From positions 186,001 to 250,000 of the forward strand of contig CAVZEM010000007.1 in assembly GCA_963774305.1 (NCBI GenBank): 64,000 bases of DNA, given 5' to 3'. The stretch is from DASUPK01 sp963774305 (lineage in GTDB: Bacteria; Actinomycetota; Thermoleophilia; Solirubrobacterales; 70-9). How positions within the stretch are numbered: the first letter of the stretch is position 1; each line of letters opens with the position of its first letter. Shown here in pieces: positions 26,057 through 35,381 of the stretch. The notes below the pieces were generated by a model, which ran no database searches, had not been told where the DNA came from, and saw nothing but the letters and a program-made list of their open reading frames with translations. The position numbers were made by a program, and so were the translations under genes.

Positions 26057-27252
26057 CACCCGGTCAGCTCGGCGAGGTACGCCGCGTCATCGGGCGGCAG
26101 CCCCGGGATCGACTGGCCGTCCCAGGTGATCCCGTCGGACATCGCGACGAAGAGCTGTTCGCGCTGGCGCATGCTGAGGCGCTCGAAGCGGGCCAGGGCC
26201 AGGAAGGAGTAGAGCTTCGGCATCGCGTCCCGCCAGCCGTGATCGGTGCCGTGGATCTTCGCCAGGTCCTGGATCGTCTTCGGTGCCTCCTTGAGCGGCT
26301 CCTTGAAGATCTGGGCGAAGACGGCGAAGTCGAGCTGAGACGTCCGGCCCGCCGGCACCTGCAGCGTCACGTCCTGCGGCGCGAGCAGACCCCGCTCGAG
26401 CTCCTCGGCACTCATCAGCAGGACGCCGTCGGTCGGCCGCGGGTTGCACTCGATCATCACCAGGCCGTCGTCCGTCTCGATGAAGTCAAGAGACATCTGT
26501 CCGTCCCAGGCGAGGTCCCTGCCGAGCTTCTCGACCGTCGGCAGGGTGTCCGACGGGTCGACCGAGAGGAACTGGATTCCCGTCGAGTGTTTCCACTGGC
26601 GCGGCGCCCGATAGGACATGTGGGTCGCGACATTGCCGTCGTGGAGCGCCGAGTAGGTGCAGTGCATCGGCCCGTCGACGAACTCCTGCACCAGCCACGG
26701 GTTCGCCTCCGTCGGCTGGCAGGCGTCCAGCGAGAGGTGGCCGGCGAGCGGGCCCGTGTTGGTGAGCAGCCCGACGCCGCCGCGCGAGAAGGCGGCGCGC
26801 GCGAAGTAGCGCGGATAGCTCTCGATCGCCTGCTTCAGCTCCTCCGGGCTGTGGGCGAGCGTCGTGTGCGGCGTCCGGATGTCGAGCTTGTCGCAGAGCT
26901 CCTGGAAGGTGCCCTTGTCGTGCACCTGGGCGAGAGTGCGGAACGCCGGCGCGTAGAGCTTCGTCACCTTCGACAGCCGCTCGTGCTGGGCCGCCAGGTA
27001 GAAGACCTCCTCGAACATCGGGATGACCAGCTCGATCTCGTTGACGTCCGCGATGCGCTCGACGTCCGAGGCGAACTGCTGAGGGTCGCCCGTCGCGGAG
27101 GCGGTCGTGAAGTGCCCCGCCAGGTAGCGGGAGTGGCTGCCGGGCGAAGCGTCGTAGCTATCGCAGGCGAAGACCTCGTGCTTGCGCTCACCGAGCTTCC
27201 GGATCACGTCGAGCGCGAACGGCATTCGCGAGCTGGTGACGAGAACCCTCAC
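26056..27252 (-). CDS. ATP-grasp family carboxylate ligase-like protein
   Basis: The 398-residue chain has an N-terminal preATP-grasp Rossmann part (VRVLVTSSRMPFALDVIRKLGERKHEVFAC). An ATP-grasp core follows, with KGTFQELCDKLDIRTPHT, WLVQEFVDGPMHCTYSALHDG and the metal-binding end WDGQMSLDFIETDDGLVMIECNPRPTDG. These enzymes couple ATP to acyl-amine or acyl-thiol bond formation. The substrate is unknown. GTG 27252 has TAGGGT ending 7 nt upstream (leaderless). It heads the operon with the small membrane protein and the SDR. Confidence 0.85.
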   Translation of the reverse strand: MRVLVTSSRMPFALDVIRKLGERKHEVFACDSYDASPGSHSRYLAGHFTTASATGDPQQFASDVERIADVNEIELVIPMFEEVFYLAAQHERLSKVTKLYAPAFRTLAQVHDKGTFQELCDKLDIRTPHTTLAHSPEELKQAIESYPRYFARAAFSRGGVGLLTNTGPLAGHLSLDACQPTEANPWLVQEFVDGPMHCTYSALHDGNVATHMSYRAPRQWKHSTGIQFLSVDPSDTLPTVEKLGRDLAWDGQMSLDFIETDDGLVMIECNPRPTDGVLLMSAEELERGLLAPQDVTLQVPAGRTSQLDFAVFAQIFKEPLKEAPKTIQDLAKIHGTDHGWRDAMPKLYSFLALARFERLSMRQREQLFVAMSDGITWDGQSIPGLPPDDAAYLAELTG

Positions 27253-27277
27253 ATGCCGAACCCTATGACGCGGGCGG

Positions 27278-27749
27278 CTAGTGGTGGTGCTTGCGCCTGC
27301 GGTGCTTCTTGCGGTGCTTGGCCTTGGCACCGGACGCCGCGGAGCCGGGATCGCCGAGCGGCATCGTCACGTCGATCCCGTTGAAGGTGACCGCTCCGGC
27401 CGAGCGCTGGACGTCGTAGAGCGATGACGACGCGGTCAGCTGCAGCGTGTAGCCGCCACCCGCCGGCGCGCGCGCGGCGACCATCTCCAGGTCGCGAGAG
27501 AGATCGCGCCGACGCCGACGCCGCTCTCGCTGTCCGCATCGCCGGGCTGGCTCCAGCCCGGCCCCTCGAGGATCGTCGGGGCACGGTCCCCGGCGCCCAC
27601 GCCTTTGCCGACGAACCAGTGCGCCGCGATCTTGGTGCCGTCGAAGGAGGTGATCGTCACGTCCTTCGCGCCGGCCGCCGGCGCGCAGGAGAGAGCACGC
27701 CCGCAACGACCGCGGCGACGGGCAGCCCCCCAAGGACTCGCCTCCACAT
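27278..27749 (-). pseudogene. Remnant of a secreted CocE/NonD-type (S15) hydrolase
   Basis: Three frames are needed to follow one protein. Frame 1 gives the signal peptide MWRRVLGGLPVAAVVAGVLS from ATG 27749. Frame 2 gives CAPAAGAKDVTITSFDGT to APTILEGPGWSQPGDADSES, the start of an S15-like hydrolase. Frame 3 gives the C-terminal domain GGGYTLQLTASSSLYDV to a His/Lys-rich tail. The whole catalytic part (several hundred residues) is absent, so an internal deletion as well as frameshifts is needed. A leaderless-type TACCGT still sits 8 nt before the ATG. Confidence 0.7.
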
Positions 27750-27808
27750 GGCGCGCGACGGTACCACCAGCCCCGGGGCACTGCGCCGGTCATAATCGGG
27801 CGAGCCCA

Positions 27809-27881
27809 GGGCGGTTAGCTCAGTTGGGAGAGCGCCTGCTTTACACGCAGGAGGTCGCCGGTTCAAGCCCGGCACCGCCCA
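27809..27881 (+). tRNA. tRNA-Val (TAC)
   Basis: Acceptor GGGCGGT / ACCGCCC, anticodon stem CCTGC/GCAGG with loop TTTACAC (anticodon TAC), T loop GTTCAAG. No encoded CCA. Confidence 0.95.
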
Positions 27882-27906
27882 TCGCAGCACCCCTCACCTG
27901 ACCGCC

Positions 27907-27932
27907 GGATTACCACTCCTCGGGGCGGGTAT
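27907..27932 (+). promoter_or_regulatory. SigF/SigB-type promoter of the small membrane protein
   Basis: GGATT (27907-27911), 15 nt, GGGTAT (27927-27932). This is one mismatch from the actinobacterial SigF consensus GGTTT-N15-17-GGGTAT. It lies about 40 bases before the small gene at 27973. Confidence 0.55.
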
Positions 27933-27972
27933 ACGAGCGCCGAGCTGTCAGGCCAAGGAAGGAGGGATGCTC

Positions 27973-28113
27973 ATGTTGTGGCTAATCGCAGGTGTTGTCC
28001 TGCTGATCATCGCCATCGCCGGCGGGGCCATCGTCCACCCCGTGCTGTTTGCGCTGGCAATCGTCGCGTTGCTGATCTTCTTCATGGGACGCGGCGGTAC
28101 GCGCACCGTCTGA
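27973..28113 (+). CDS. 46-residue hydrophobic stress protein (lmo0937/DUF5670-like)
   Basis: The peptide starts MLWLIAGVVLLIIAIAGG, continues with a second hydrophobic stretch (HPVLFALAIVALLIFFMG) and ends in a short basic tail GRGGTRTV. The MLW-leucine-rich layout resembles the lmo0937 family, whose Listeria member is SigB-dependent (recalled knowledge). An ATG at 27967 lies one base after GGAGG; ATG 27973 lies 7 bases after it and is chosen. A SigF-type promoter precedes the gene. Confidence 0.7.
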   Translation: MLWLIAGVVLLIIAIAGGAIVHPVLFALAIVALLIFFMGRGGTRTV

Positions 28114-28126
28114 GCGACCGCGCGCC

Positions 28127-28182
28127 TGCGCAAAGGGAATAGAAGTTTGGGCCCTCGATGCCCGACTGACTCTCTTTGCGCA
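28127..28182. repeat. Inverted repeat between the small membrane protein and ftsH
   Basis: Nine-base perfect arms TGCGCAAAG (28127-28135) and CTTTGCGCA (28174-28182) enclose 38 nt. It lies in a 144-bp non-coding gap between convergent genes. It might be a shared terminator or a small structured RNA. Confidence 0.4.
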
Positions 28183-28257
28183 TGGCGTCGGGGAGGTCAT
28201 GGCGGCGGCGTATGAGATCCGCCGCGGCTCGCCCAAGCTGAAACGGGCCTGAGCCGG

Positions 28258-29872
28258 CTACTCCTTGCTCTTGTCCGGCTCGTCCGGATTGGTGTGCTGT
28301 GGCATCAGTGCGCCGGTGGAGCTTTGCCGGTCCCTGGAGATCAGCCTCTGCGCCTCGGACTCTCGTGTCCTCGGGCAGGAAGGTGCGGCGCAGGTCGTGC
28401 GCGTTGAAGATCTCGTCCAGGTCCTCGCGGGTGAGCGTCTCACGCTCCAGCGCGTTGCCGGCGAGGTCCTCGAGGCACCGCCGGTTGACCTTCATCAGCT
28501 GACGAGCCCGCGCGTAGGCCATGTGAGCCAGCTCCTGGGCGTTCTCGTCGACGTCGCGCCGGGTGCGATCCGACATCGCGTAGTCGCCGGTCGGCTGCGC
28601 CAGGGGCGCGCTGTCGGGCGGCCCGTGCGAGACGGTCATTCCGAACTCGGTGACCATCTGCACGCAGATCTTCTGGACCCTGGCCAGGTCGTCCGCAGCG
28701 CCCGAGTATGCCTCGTCGAAGATCTCCTCCTCTGCCGCGCGGCCGCCGAGCATTATCACGATCTCGTCCAACAGCTGCTTGCGCGAGCGCAGGTAGCGGT
28801 CCTCACTCGGCGAATGCGCAACGAAGCCGAGGGCCGGCCCGCGCGGGACGATGCTGAGGATCTCCGGTGGATCGAGCCCACAGAGCCGGCGGCAGAGGGC
28901 GTGCCCGGCCTCGTGGTAGGCGACGATCCGGCGCTCCCCCTCCGTCAGGCGGCGGGACTGCTGGGATCCCACCGACTGGCGCAGCAGCGCCTCGTCGAGG
29001 TCCTCGCGGCCGATCGCCATCCGGCCGGCCCGACCCGCGATGATCGCGGCCTCGTTGAGGGCGTTCGCGAGCTGGGCACCGGTGAGCCCCGTGGTCTTGC
29101 GGGCGACGTCAGTCAGGTCGACCCTGTCCGAGAGCGTCTTGTCGCGGGCATGGGAGCGAAGGATGGCCTCGCGCCCGTGCCGGTCCGGGGGCGCCACCAG
29201 CACCTGGCGGTCGAAGCGGCCCGGGCGCAACAGGGCCTTGTCGAGCTTTTCGATCTGGTTCGACGCGGCGAGCACGATCACGGTCCCGGGGTCCCGCTCG
29301 AAGCCGTCGAGCTCGACCAGCAGCTGGTTGAGGGCCTGCTCGCGCTCGGAGCTGCCGCCGTCACCAGGGCCCGAGCCGCGATGGCCGCCGACGGCGTCGA
29401 GCTCGTCGATGAATACGACGGCCCTCCCAGAGTTGCGGGCCTCCCTGAACAGCCGCCTGATCCTGGCCGCGCCGCGACCCACGAACATCTCGACGAAGCT
29501 GGATCCCGAGGCCGCGAAGAAGTCCACACCGGCGTGGGCGGCGACCGCCCGCGCCAGCATCGTCTTACCCGTGCCCGGCGGGCCATAGAGCAGCACCCCG
29601 CGAGGCGCCCGCGCGCCGAGCGCCTCGAAGCGCTTCGGGTCCTTGAGCCACTCGGCGACATCCACCAGCTCCTCCTTGGCGGCGTCGACGCCCTGGACCT
29701 CGTCCCAGAGCACCGGGGCGGTCTTGCTCGCCTTGACCGTCTCGGGCCGCGTCGTCCCCATCGTGCTGCGCAGCAGGACTACGAAGACGATCAGGATCCC
29801 GGCCGAGAAGAACACCCCGAAGACCGGGTACCAGGTGAAGAAGAAGTCTGGAATGGATGCGAGCAGCGTCAA
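28258..29872 (-). CDS. ftsH: FtsH-type AAA+ metalloprotease with one TM segment; C-terminus frameshifted
   Basis: Domains in order: one hydrophobic helix near the N-terminus (FGVFFSAGILIVFVVLL); AAA+ with Walker A GPPGTGKT, Walker B VVFIDELDAVG and second region of homology LLRPGRFDRQVLV; and the zinc protease motif AYHEAGHALCR. The extracytoplasmic domain and second TM helix of classical FtsH are absent. Near 28370 the frame changes: after FLPEDTR one frame runs to 28082 as Arg-rich sequence, while another continues ESEAQRLISRDRQSS and ends with EPDKSKE at 28258. The latter looks like the true tail, so a 1-nt indel is likely. TTG start. Confidence 0.85.
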
Positions 29873-29960
29873 GCGGATCCCAATCTTCCTATCGGCAGGC
29901 GAGGCTCATGCCTGGAGTCCTTTTCCCGGCTATAGGCCCGGTTTCACGACCAGGCGAGCG

Positions 29961-30335
29961 TCAGGCTTGGCCGTACAACATCACCTTGCTGGTGTCGTCC
30001 GGGTCGGCCTTGACCTGGAACTTGCCGCCGGGCTGGTAGGCGTTGACCGCATCCTGGGTCAGGTACTGGTGGACCGTCGCGTCGTAGCTCTGGCCGTTCT
30101 CGAGTTCGACGCTGATCGCGATGTCGTAGGCCTTGTTGACCGGGTCGGACCCCTCGCCGGACTCGGTAATCGAGTTGATCGTGGCGGTGCCGGGCAGGCC
30201 GTTCTGGTTCAGCTTCATCGCCAGGTTGGCGTACTCGACGTCGCCCGCAGACGGGCTCATCTGGCCGGCGCCCCCCTGCTGCGAGGCCTGCTGCGCCATC
30301 TCCTGAGCCTTCTTGATGTTGTCCATCAACCCCAT
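29961..30335 (-). CDS. Conserved-looking hypothetical protein, 124 residues
   Basis: A short helical start (MGLMDNIKKAQEMAQQASQQ) is followed by a beta-rich domain (GLPGTATINSITESGEG, KAYDIAISVELENGQSYDATVHQYL, KVMLYGQA). This looks like an OB- or barrel-type fold. GAGGAG lies 7 nt before ATG 30335. No catalytic motif. It is divergent from the cNMP-binding gene. Not recognised further. Confidence 0.7.
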   Translation of the reverse strand: MGLMDNIKKAQEMAQQASQQGGAGQMSPSAGDVEYANLAMKLNQNGLPGTATINSITESGEGSDPVNKAYDIAISVELENGQSYDATVHQYLTQDAVNAYQPGGKFQVKADPDDTSKVMLYGQA

Positions 30336-30406
30336 CTGGACTCTCCTCTCCCCGTGGTCTGTGGATGCCGCACTCTAACCCAGGATCTTTTGGATACGTT
30401 GCCGAG

Positions 30407-30793
30407 GTGGACGCAACGCAGCTGAAGCAGATCCCGCTCTTCTCGGACGCCTCCGACGATGAGCTCAAGCAGGTCGCGGCCTTCGCTCAGTCCAAGGTGC
30501 TTCCCGAAGGCGAGGTGATCCTCGAGGAGGGTGGTTTCTCGCGCGAGCTGCTCGCGATCGAGGAGGGAACGGCGGAGGTGACCCGCGACGGCGAGAAGGT
30601 CGCCGAGCTCGGCCCGGGCGACGTCTTCGGGGAGGCCGGCATGCTCGACGACTCGATGCGCAGCGCCACCGTCATCGCCACGTCCCGACTGAGGCTGATC
30701 AGCCTCGGCCACTTCGAGGTGAAGCGGCTGAAGAAGGATGCTCCCGGCGTCTATCGGAGCATCGAGGAGCTGGTGGAGGAGCGTTCCGAGTAG
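30407..30793 (+). CDS. Stand-alone cyclic-nucleotide-binding domain protein
   Basis: The 128-residue protein is one cNMP-binding fold: LKQIPLFSDASDDELKQVA, VILEEGGFSRELLAIEEG and the phosphate-binding cassette ELGPGDVFGEAGMLDDSMRS, where Arg of the canonical R(T/S)A follows as MRSATV. The HTH of CRP proteins is absent, so it would sense cNMP and act through a partner. GTG 30407 has TACGTT 6 nt upstream (leaderless). Its stop abuts the convergent gene. Confidence 0.85.
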   Translation: MDATQLKQIPLFSDASDDELKQVAAFAQSKVLPEGEVILEEGGFSRELLAIEEGTAEVTRDGEKVAELGPGDVFGEAGMLDDSMRSATVIATSRLRLISLGHFEVKRLKKDAPGVYRSIEELVEERSE

Positions 30794-31165
30794 CTACTGG
30801 CCGCGGTTGAAGCGGTCGAAGCATGCGGTGATCTTGTCGATGTCCCCGTTCGCGGCCTGGGTGCAGCGGGTGAGCTCCTGAAGCTGCTGGATGGACGGAC
30901 CGGCCGGGGCGGGCGCCGGCTGGGTCTTTGGGGGCTGCTGCGGCTTCGGCGCGGGGGCGGTCGTCGCCTGTCCGATCGTGGTGTCCTCCAGGGTCGTGTC
31001 GGAGAGGGTGGTCTGGGCGCCGTTCGTGCCGACGTCGGGAAGGTCGGGCAGGTTGATGTCGACGCCTGAGACCAGGAGGTAGGCGCCGACGCCGAGCGCG
31101 CCCGCGACGAGGATGACCAGCAGGGCCTTGACCCAGCCGCCGGAGATGATCGGGTCTTCGCGCAC
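30794..31165 (-). CDS. Membrane-anchored Pro/Thr-rich protein
   Basis: The 123-residue protein has a cytosolic start VREDPIISGGW and one TM helix (VKALLVILVAGALGVGAYLLVSG). A Thr- and Pro-rich linker follows (TTLSDTTLEDTTIGQATTA, then PAPKPQQPPKTQPAPAPAG). A small C-terminal segment carries two cysteines (RCTQAANGDIDKITACFDRF), probably disulfide-bonded outside the cell. GTG 31165 starts 2 nt after the upstream FAH stop. Function unknown. Confidence 0.75.
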   Translation of the reverse strand: MREDPIISGGWVKALLVILVAGALGVGAYLLVSGVDINLPDLPDVGTNGAQTTLSDTTLEDTTIGQATTAPAPKPQQPPKTQPAPAPAGPSIQQLQELTRCTQAANGDIDKITACFDRFNRGQ

Positions 31166-31167
31166 GA

Positions 31168-32016
31168 CTAGGCGATCAGCGTGCGCAGCCGGCCCAGAGT
31201 GGGCGAGGAGATCACAATCTCGTCGCCGGACTTCAGCCAGACCCGGGGATCGCGAACGCTGCCCACACCCGACGGCGTCCCGGTCGAGACGATGTCCCCC
31301 GGCTCGAAGGTCATCCAGCGGGACAGCGTCGCCACCAGCTCGGCCACGGAGAAGATCAGGTCCGAGGTCGAGGCGTCCTGCATCCGCTCGCCATTCAGGT
31401 CGAGCGTGAACGAGATGGAGTCGGGGGCGCCCGCCTCGTCGGGGGTGACGAGTGCGGGGCCGCACGGCGCGGACCCGTCGAAGACCTTGCCAGGCATCCA
31501 CTGCGGCGTGGCGAACTGGAGGTCGCGGGCGGAGAGGTCGTTGAGCAGCATGTAGCCGGCGATCGCGTCGAGGGCCTGGTCTGGCTCGACCTCCTTGCTG
31601 CGGCGCCCGATCACGAAGGCGATCTCCGCCTCGTAGTCGACCTTCTCGCTCGCGGCGGGCAGCCCCACGGTCGCGTCGGGGGGAGCGAGGGCGTTGCGGA
31701 ACTTTGCGAAGAAGGTGGGGTGCTCGGGCGGATCGATGCCGGCCTCGGCCGCATGGGAGCGGTAGTTGAGCCCGATGCAGACGATCTTGTCCGGGTCCGG
31801 CAGCGGGGGCAGGAGCTCGTCGGGGGCGAACGGCTCCAGGCCCTCGTCGCCGGCCTGGGCGGCGAGCTCGGCGAGCTCCGTGAGGCGGTCCGAGGCGATC
31901 AGCTCCCGCACGCTGATCACATCGATGCCGAGGAGCTCCGCCGCGTCCAGCACGCCGCCGTCCGTCTGCGCTCCCGCCCTCGCCCTGCCGCCGGCGCGGT
32001 AGGTCACCAGCTTCAT
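31168..32016 (-). CDS. Fumarylacetoacetate hydrolase (FAH) family protein
   Basis: The 282-residue protein has the FAH C-terminal domain. IVCIGLNYRSHAAEAG is followed by the metal-binding Glu residues in VDYEAEIAFVIGRR, the substrate loop LLNDLSARDLQF, and the ending IVSTGTPSGVGSVRDP with LKSGDEIVI. The family includes acylpyruvases, 2-oxo-hydratases and oxaloacetate decarboxylases acting on 2-oxo acids with Mg2+. TAGGGT ends 7 nt before the ATG (leaderless). Confidence 0.92.
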   Translation of the reverse strand: MKLVTYRAGGRARAGAQTDGGVLDAAELLGIDVISVRELIASDRLTELAELAAQAGDEGLEPFAPDELLPPLPDPDKIVCIGLNYRSHAAEAGIDPPEHPTFFAKFRNALAPPDATVGLPAASEKVDYEAEIAFVIGRRSKEVEPDQALDAIAGYMLLNDLSARDLQFATPQWMPGKVFDGSAPCGPALVTPDEAGAPDSISFTLDLNGERMQDASTSDLIFSVAELVATLSRWMTFEPGDIVSTGTPSGVGSVRDPRVWLKSGDEIVISSPTLGRLRTLIA

Positions 32017-32131
32017 GGCGGTCACCCTAGTCCGTCTGGTCGGCATCGAGCGGGCGCGTTCGTTAGGTTCCCGCGCCATCAGAGGGGGGTCAATCCCCGG
32101 AAACAAGCAGCATGTGTGCGAGGAGGCACGA

Positions 32132-32341
32132 ATGGCAGAAGGGACCGTCAAGTGGTTCAGCAACGAGAAGGGGTACGGCTTCATCACGCCCGATGACGGC
32201 GAGAAGGACCTCTTCGTTCACTTCTCGAGCATCGATGGAGATGGCTACAAGTCGCTCGACGACGGCGCGCGGGTCAGCTACGAGTCCGAGGAGGGCCCGA
32301 AGGGCCCAGTCGCCGTCAACGTTTCCGTGGTGAGCGGCTAG
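32132..32341 (+). CDS. Cold shock protein, CspA family
   Basis: The 69-residue CSD protein has both RNA-binding motifs, KGYGFITP (RNP1) and LFVHFSSI (RNP2). It starts MAEGTVKWFSNEKG. AGGAGG lies 5 nt before the ATG. About 100 nt of leader separates it from the divergent FAH gene, room for a cold-responsive 5' UTR, but no motif is evident. It is a single-stranded nucleic acid chaperone. Confidence 0.95.
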   Translation: MAEGTVKWFSNEKGYGFITPDDGEKDLFVHFSSIDGDGYKSLDDGARVSYESEEGPKGPVAVNVSVVSG

Positions 32342-32356
32342 CCTGCTAGAGCCCTC

Positions 32357-32430
<74 letters not shown>

Positions 32431-32517
32431 TTGTTCGTTGCTTCGCCGAACTGGCCTCTCCGCGATGCTTAGGGCATCGCCGACGAGTCCCAAGTCACCT
32501 ATCTGACCTCTCCGCAG

Positions 32518-33573
32518 GTGGAGGACCTGCCGCAGGAGTTCCAGTCGCGCAACCTGCTGCGGCGCGCGCTGCAGGCGATCGCGCTGCTCGGTCTGCTGGT
32601 AGCGATCTTCCTGCTAGCCCCAGGGCTTGGCGATGTCCGCGACCTGCTGGTCAGGGCCAAGCCGGGTTGGCTGGTCCTGGCGGTTGTGCTCGAGGGGCTT
32701 TCCTACTTCTCCTACCTGATCATGTTCGGCCCGATCTTCTGCACCGGGCTGACCCGGCGGCGGAGCTGGCAGATCGCGGGCTCGGAGCTCGCCATGGGAT
32801 CCCTGGTTCCCGCCAGCGGCGCGGGCGGCCTGGCGCTCGGGGCCTGGGTGCTGCACCGCGGCGGCATGGGTGGGGAGCGGATCGCCCGGCGCTCCGTGGC
32901 CTTCTTCCTGGTCAAGAGCGGGGTGAACTTCCTTGCGGTCGCACTCCTGGGAGCCGCGCTCGCTGTGGGCCTGCTCGGCCCCGACCTGTCGCTCTGGCTG
33001 ACCGCGCTTCCCGCAGCGCTGGCGGCGCTCACGATCGTGGCCGTGGGGGCGCTGCCCCGCCTGGGGCCCGGCGAGCCCGCGGAGCCGGATGCCTCGCGCA
33101 TGCGCCGGTGGTTCAGCGCGGTCCGGCGTGCCGTGATCGACGGGACGAGCGAGGCCCGGCAGATCCTGCGGTCCGGGCATCCGGGAGTGATCGCCGGGGC
33201 GATCGGCTACTGGGCCTTCGACAACTTCGTCCTCTGGGCGACCTTCCATGCCCTCGGCGCTTCGCCGCCGCTGACTGTGATCCTGATGGGCTATCTGATC
33301 GGGCAGCTCGGCGGGCTGCTGCCGATACCCGGCGGGATCGGCGGGATCGACCTCGGGCTGATCGGCACTCTGATCGTCTATGGGGCCCCTGCGGCGGCCA
33401 CCGCCGGCGCCGTGCTCGCCTACCGGATCATCCTCTTCTGGCTGCCGCTGATCGTGGGCGGCCTCGCCTTCGACAGGCTGCGGCGCGACATGCCGAGCGG
33501 GGAGGAGTTCGCCGCGTGCGCACCCGCGCTCGCCAGGCAGTCCCTCCCGGTCGTCTCAATCGGGTCTCGCTAG
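32518..33573 (+). CDS. YbhN/UPF0104 (LPG synthase TM-like) flippase-type membrane protein
   Basis: This 351-residue protein has about eight TM helices. The family signature is GQLGGLLPIPGGIGGIDLGL near residue 270, with an earlier block GSLVPASGAGGLALGAWVL. Relatives form the membrane domain of MprF or stand alone as putative lipid transporters. GTG start at 32518. It may flip a lipid; the substrate is unknown. Confidence 0.85.
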   Translation: MEDLPQEFQSRNLLRRALQAIALLGLLVAIFLLAPGLGDVRDLLVRAKPGWLVLAVVLEGLSYFSYLIMFGPIFCTGLTRRRSWQIAGSELAMGSLVPASGAGGLALGAWVLHRGGMGGERIARRSVAFFLVKSGVNFLAVALLGAALAVGLLGPDLSLWLTALPAALAALTIVAVGALPRLGPGEPAEPDASRMRRWFSAVRRAVIDGTSEARQILRSGHPGVIAGAIGYWAFDNFVLWATFHALGASPPLTVILMGYLIGQLGGLLPIPGGIGGIDLGLIGTLIVYGAPAAATAGAVLAYRIILFWLPLIVGGLAFDRLRRDMPSGEEFAACAPALARQSLPVVSIGSR

Positions 33574-33703
33574 AAGGCCAGCGTCACTTCTTCTTTTTCC
33601 TCCCTCTTCCCTGAGCCCGCATCCGGGTTCGGACCGTAGATGGTGGCCCGGTCACGATCAGCGGGAGTTCTCCGCAGGCGCGATGGGAGAAACTGCCCCG
33701 GTC

Positions 33704-35371
33704 ATGCGTCCAGTGGCAATCGCCCTAGCCGTTGCAGTCACCCTGGCAGCCGGCCCATCCGTGGCGCGGGCGTGCGACGCCGGATCCTTCCATCCCGCCG
33801 ATCGGCCGCCCTTCGGTGGGGAGACCACGGGGCTCTCAGCGCCCTTGGCTCCGGGCGCGAGGGTCCCGGGCTTCGGGCTCACTCCCGGACAGGCGAACGC
33901 AATCGCCACCGGGGCGCTCACGCCGCAGGGATCCGTCCGTCGATTCGAGGTCCGGACCCGCACCGGTCCCGGACTCCCTCGGCAGTGGCAGGTGGACTAC
34001 TTCGATGCATCCGGCAGCGACGTCGGACAGGTCGTGATCGACGACGCCGGCGCCTGCGTCGTCGAGACCTGGACCGGGACACAGGTCGACACCAAGCTCG
34101 CCCGGGGCTACCCGGGGGCAGTGTCGGGGGACGTCAACCACCTCTGGATCTGGCTGTCTCTCTGCGTGCTCTTCCTGGCGCCCTTCGTCGATCCGCGCAG
34201 GCCGCTGCGCCTGATCCACCTCGACCTGCTCGCGCTGCTCGGCTTCAGCGTGTCTCTGGCTTTCTTCAACCACGCCAAGATCGAGGCGTCGGTCGCGCTG
34301 GTCTATCCGGTGCTCGCCTACCTCTTCGTCCGCATGCTGCTCGCGGGGTTCAGGCCGGTGGAGACGCGCGACCGGCTGCTGCCCCTCGCCCCGCGAGGGT
34401 TGCTGGTCGCGGGCATCGTCGCGCTGGTCGGCTTCCACACGGCCTACATCGCGAAGCAGGGGAAGGTGATCGACGTTGGACTGGCAGGCGTGATCGGCGC
34501 GGACCGCCTCGCCAAGGGCGAGGACGTCTACGGGCTGGGCGCCTCCTCGGGCATGCCGATCCGGGGGGACGTTTACGGGCCGGTCGACTACATCGCCTAC
34601 GTGCCGTTCGAGCAGGCGTTCCCGTGGAGCGGCGAGTGGGACGAGGTTTCGGCGGCGCGCGCCGCGGCGCTCGGCTTCGAGCTGCTCACGGCGCTGGCGC
34701 TCTTCGCGCTCGGCCGCCGGGTCAGGGCCGGATCGGAGGGGAACACACTCGGCGTCGCCCTGGCGTATGCCTGGCTCGCCTTCCCGTTCACGATGTACAC
34801 CCTCGGCTCGAGCTTCAACGACTCGCTCGTCGCGCTGCTGGTCGTCTGCTGTCTGCTCGTCCTCTCCTCGCCACCCGCCCGCGGGGCGGCCTCCGCGCTC
34901 GCCGGCCTGACCAAGTTCGGTCCGTTGATCCTGGCCCCGCTGTTCGCCGCCGGCCACGGCGAGCGCAGGGCACGTCCGCTGATCCTCTTCGCGATCGCCT
35001 TCCTGGCGACCGCGGCCGTGATGACGATCCCGCTGCTTCCCGACGGCGGCTTCCGCGAGCTCTATGACCGCACGCTGGGCTACCAGGCCTCGCGCGGCTC
35101 GCCGTTCAGCGTCTGGGGCCAGGCGCCCTCGCTGCACTTCCTGCAGACCGTCAGCAAGGTCCTCGCGCTCGGCCTCGCTGCGCTGCTCTTCTTCATCCCC
35201 GCCCGGCGCTCCACCGTGCAGGTCGCGGCGCTCGCCGCGGCGCTCCTGGTCGCCGTCCAGGTGACCGCCAACCACTGGTTCTATCCGTATGTGGTCTGGT
35301 TCGCGCCCCTCGTCCTGGTGGCCGTCTTCGCCCAGCGCAGGGGCCCGGAACCGGCGATTCCGACCCGCTGA
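33704..35371 (+). CDS. Secreted-type N-terminus plus polytopic membrane protein, GT-C-like
   Basis: A signal-like helix (RPVAIALAVAVTLAAGPSVARA) is followed by about 120 residues of outer domain (GLTPGQANAIATGALTPQG, WQVDYFDASGSDVGQVVID). About ten TM helices come next. The loop GEDVYGLGASSGMPIRGDVYGP between helices and the late VQVTANHWFYPYVVWFAPL resemble the DUF2029/GT87 class of polyprenyl-phosphate sugar transferases. No catalytic residue is certain. A PepSY-like reading of the outer domain is possible. ATG 33704 is chosen over an ATG seven codons upstream. Confidence 0.75.
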   Translation: MRPVAIALAVAVTLAAGPSVARACDAGSFHPADRPPFGGETTGLSAPLAPGARVPGFGLTPGQANAIATGALTPQGSVRRFEVRTRTGPGLPRQWQVDYFDASGSDVGQVVIDDAGACVVETWTGTQVDTKLARGYPGAVSGDVNHLWIWLSLCVLFLAPFVDPRRPLRLIHLDLLALLGFSVSLAFFNHAKIEASVALVYPVLAYLFVRMLLAGFRPVETRDRLLPLAPRGLLVAGIVALVGFHTAYIAKQGKVIDVGLAGVIGADRLAKGEDVYGLGASSGMPIRGDVYGPVDYIAYVPFEQAFPWSGEWDEVSAARAAALGFELLTALALFALGRRVRAGSEGNTLGVALAYAWLAFPFTMYTLGSSFNDSLVALLVVCCLLVLSSPPARGAASALAGLTKFGPLILAPLFAAGHGERRARPLILFAIAFLATAAVMTIPLLPDGGFRELYDRTLGYQASRGSPFSVWGQAPSLHFLQTVSKVLALGLAALLFFIPARRSTVQVAALAAALLVAVQVTANHWFYPYVVWFAPLVLVAVFAQRRGPEPAIPTR

Positions 35372-35381
35372 CGCCACGCAC

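Noticed and set aside
28082..28257. Extension of FtsH to 28082
   Set aside because: The tail is Arg-rich, crosses the inverted repeat and resembles translated non-coding DNA; the alternative frame ending at 28258 looks like a real FtsH C-terminus.
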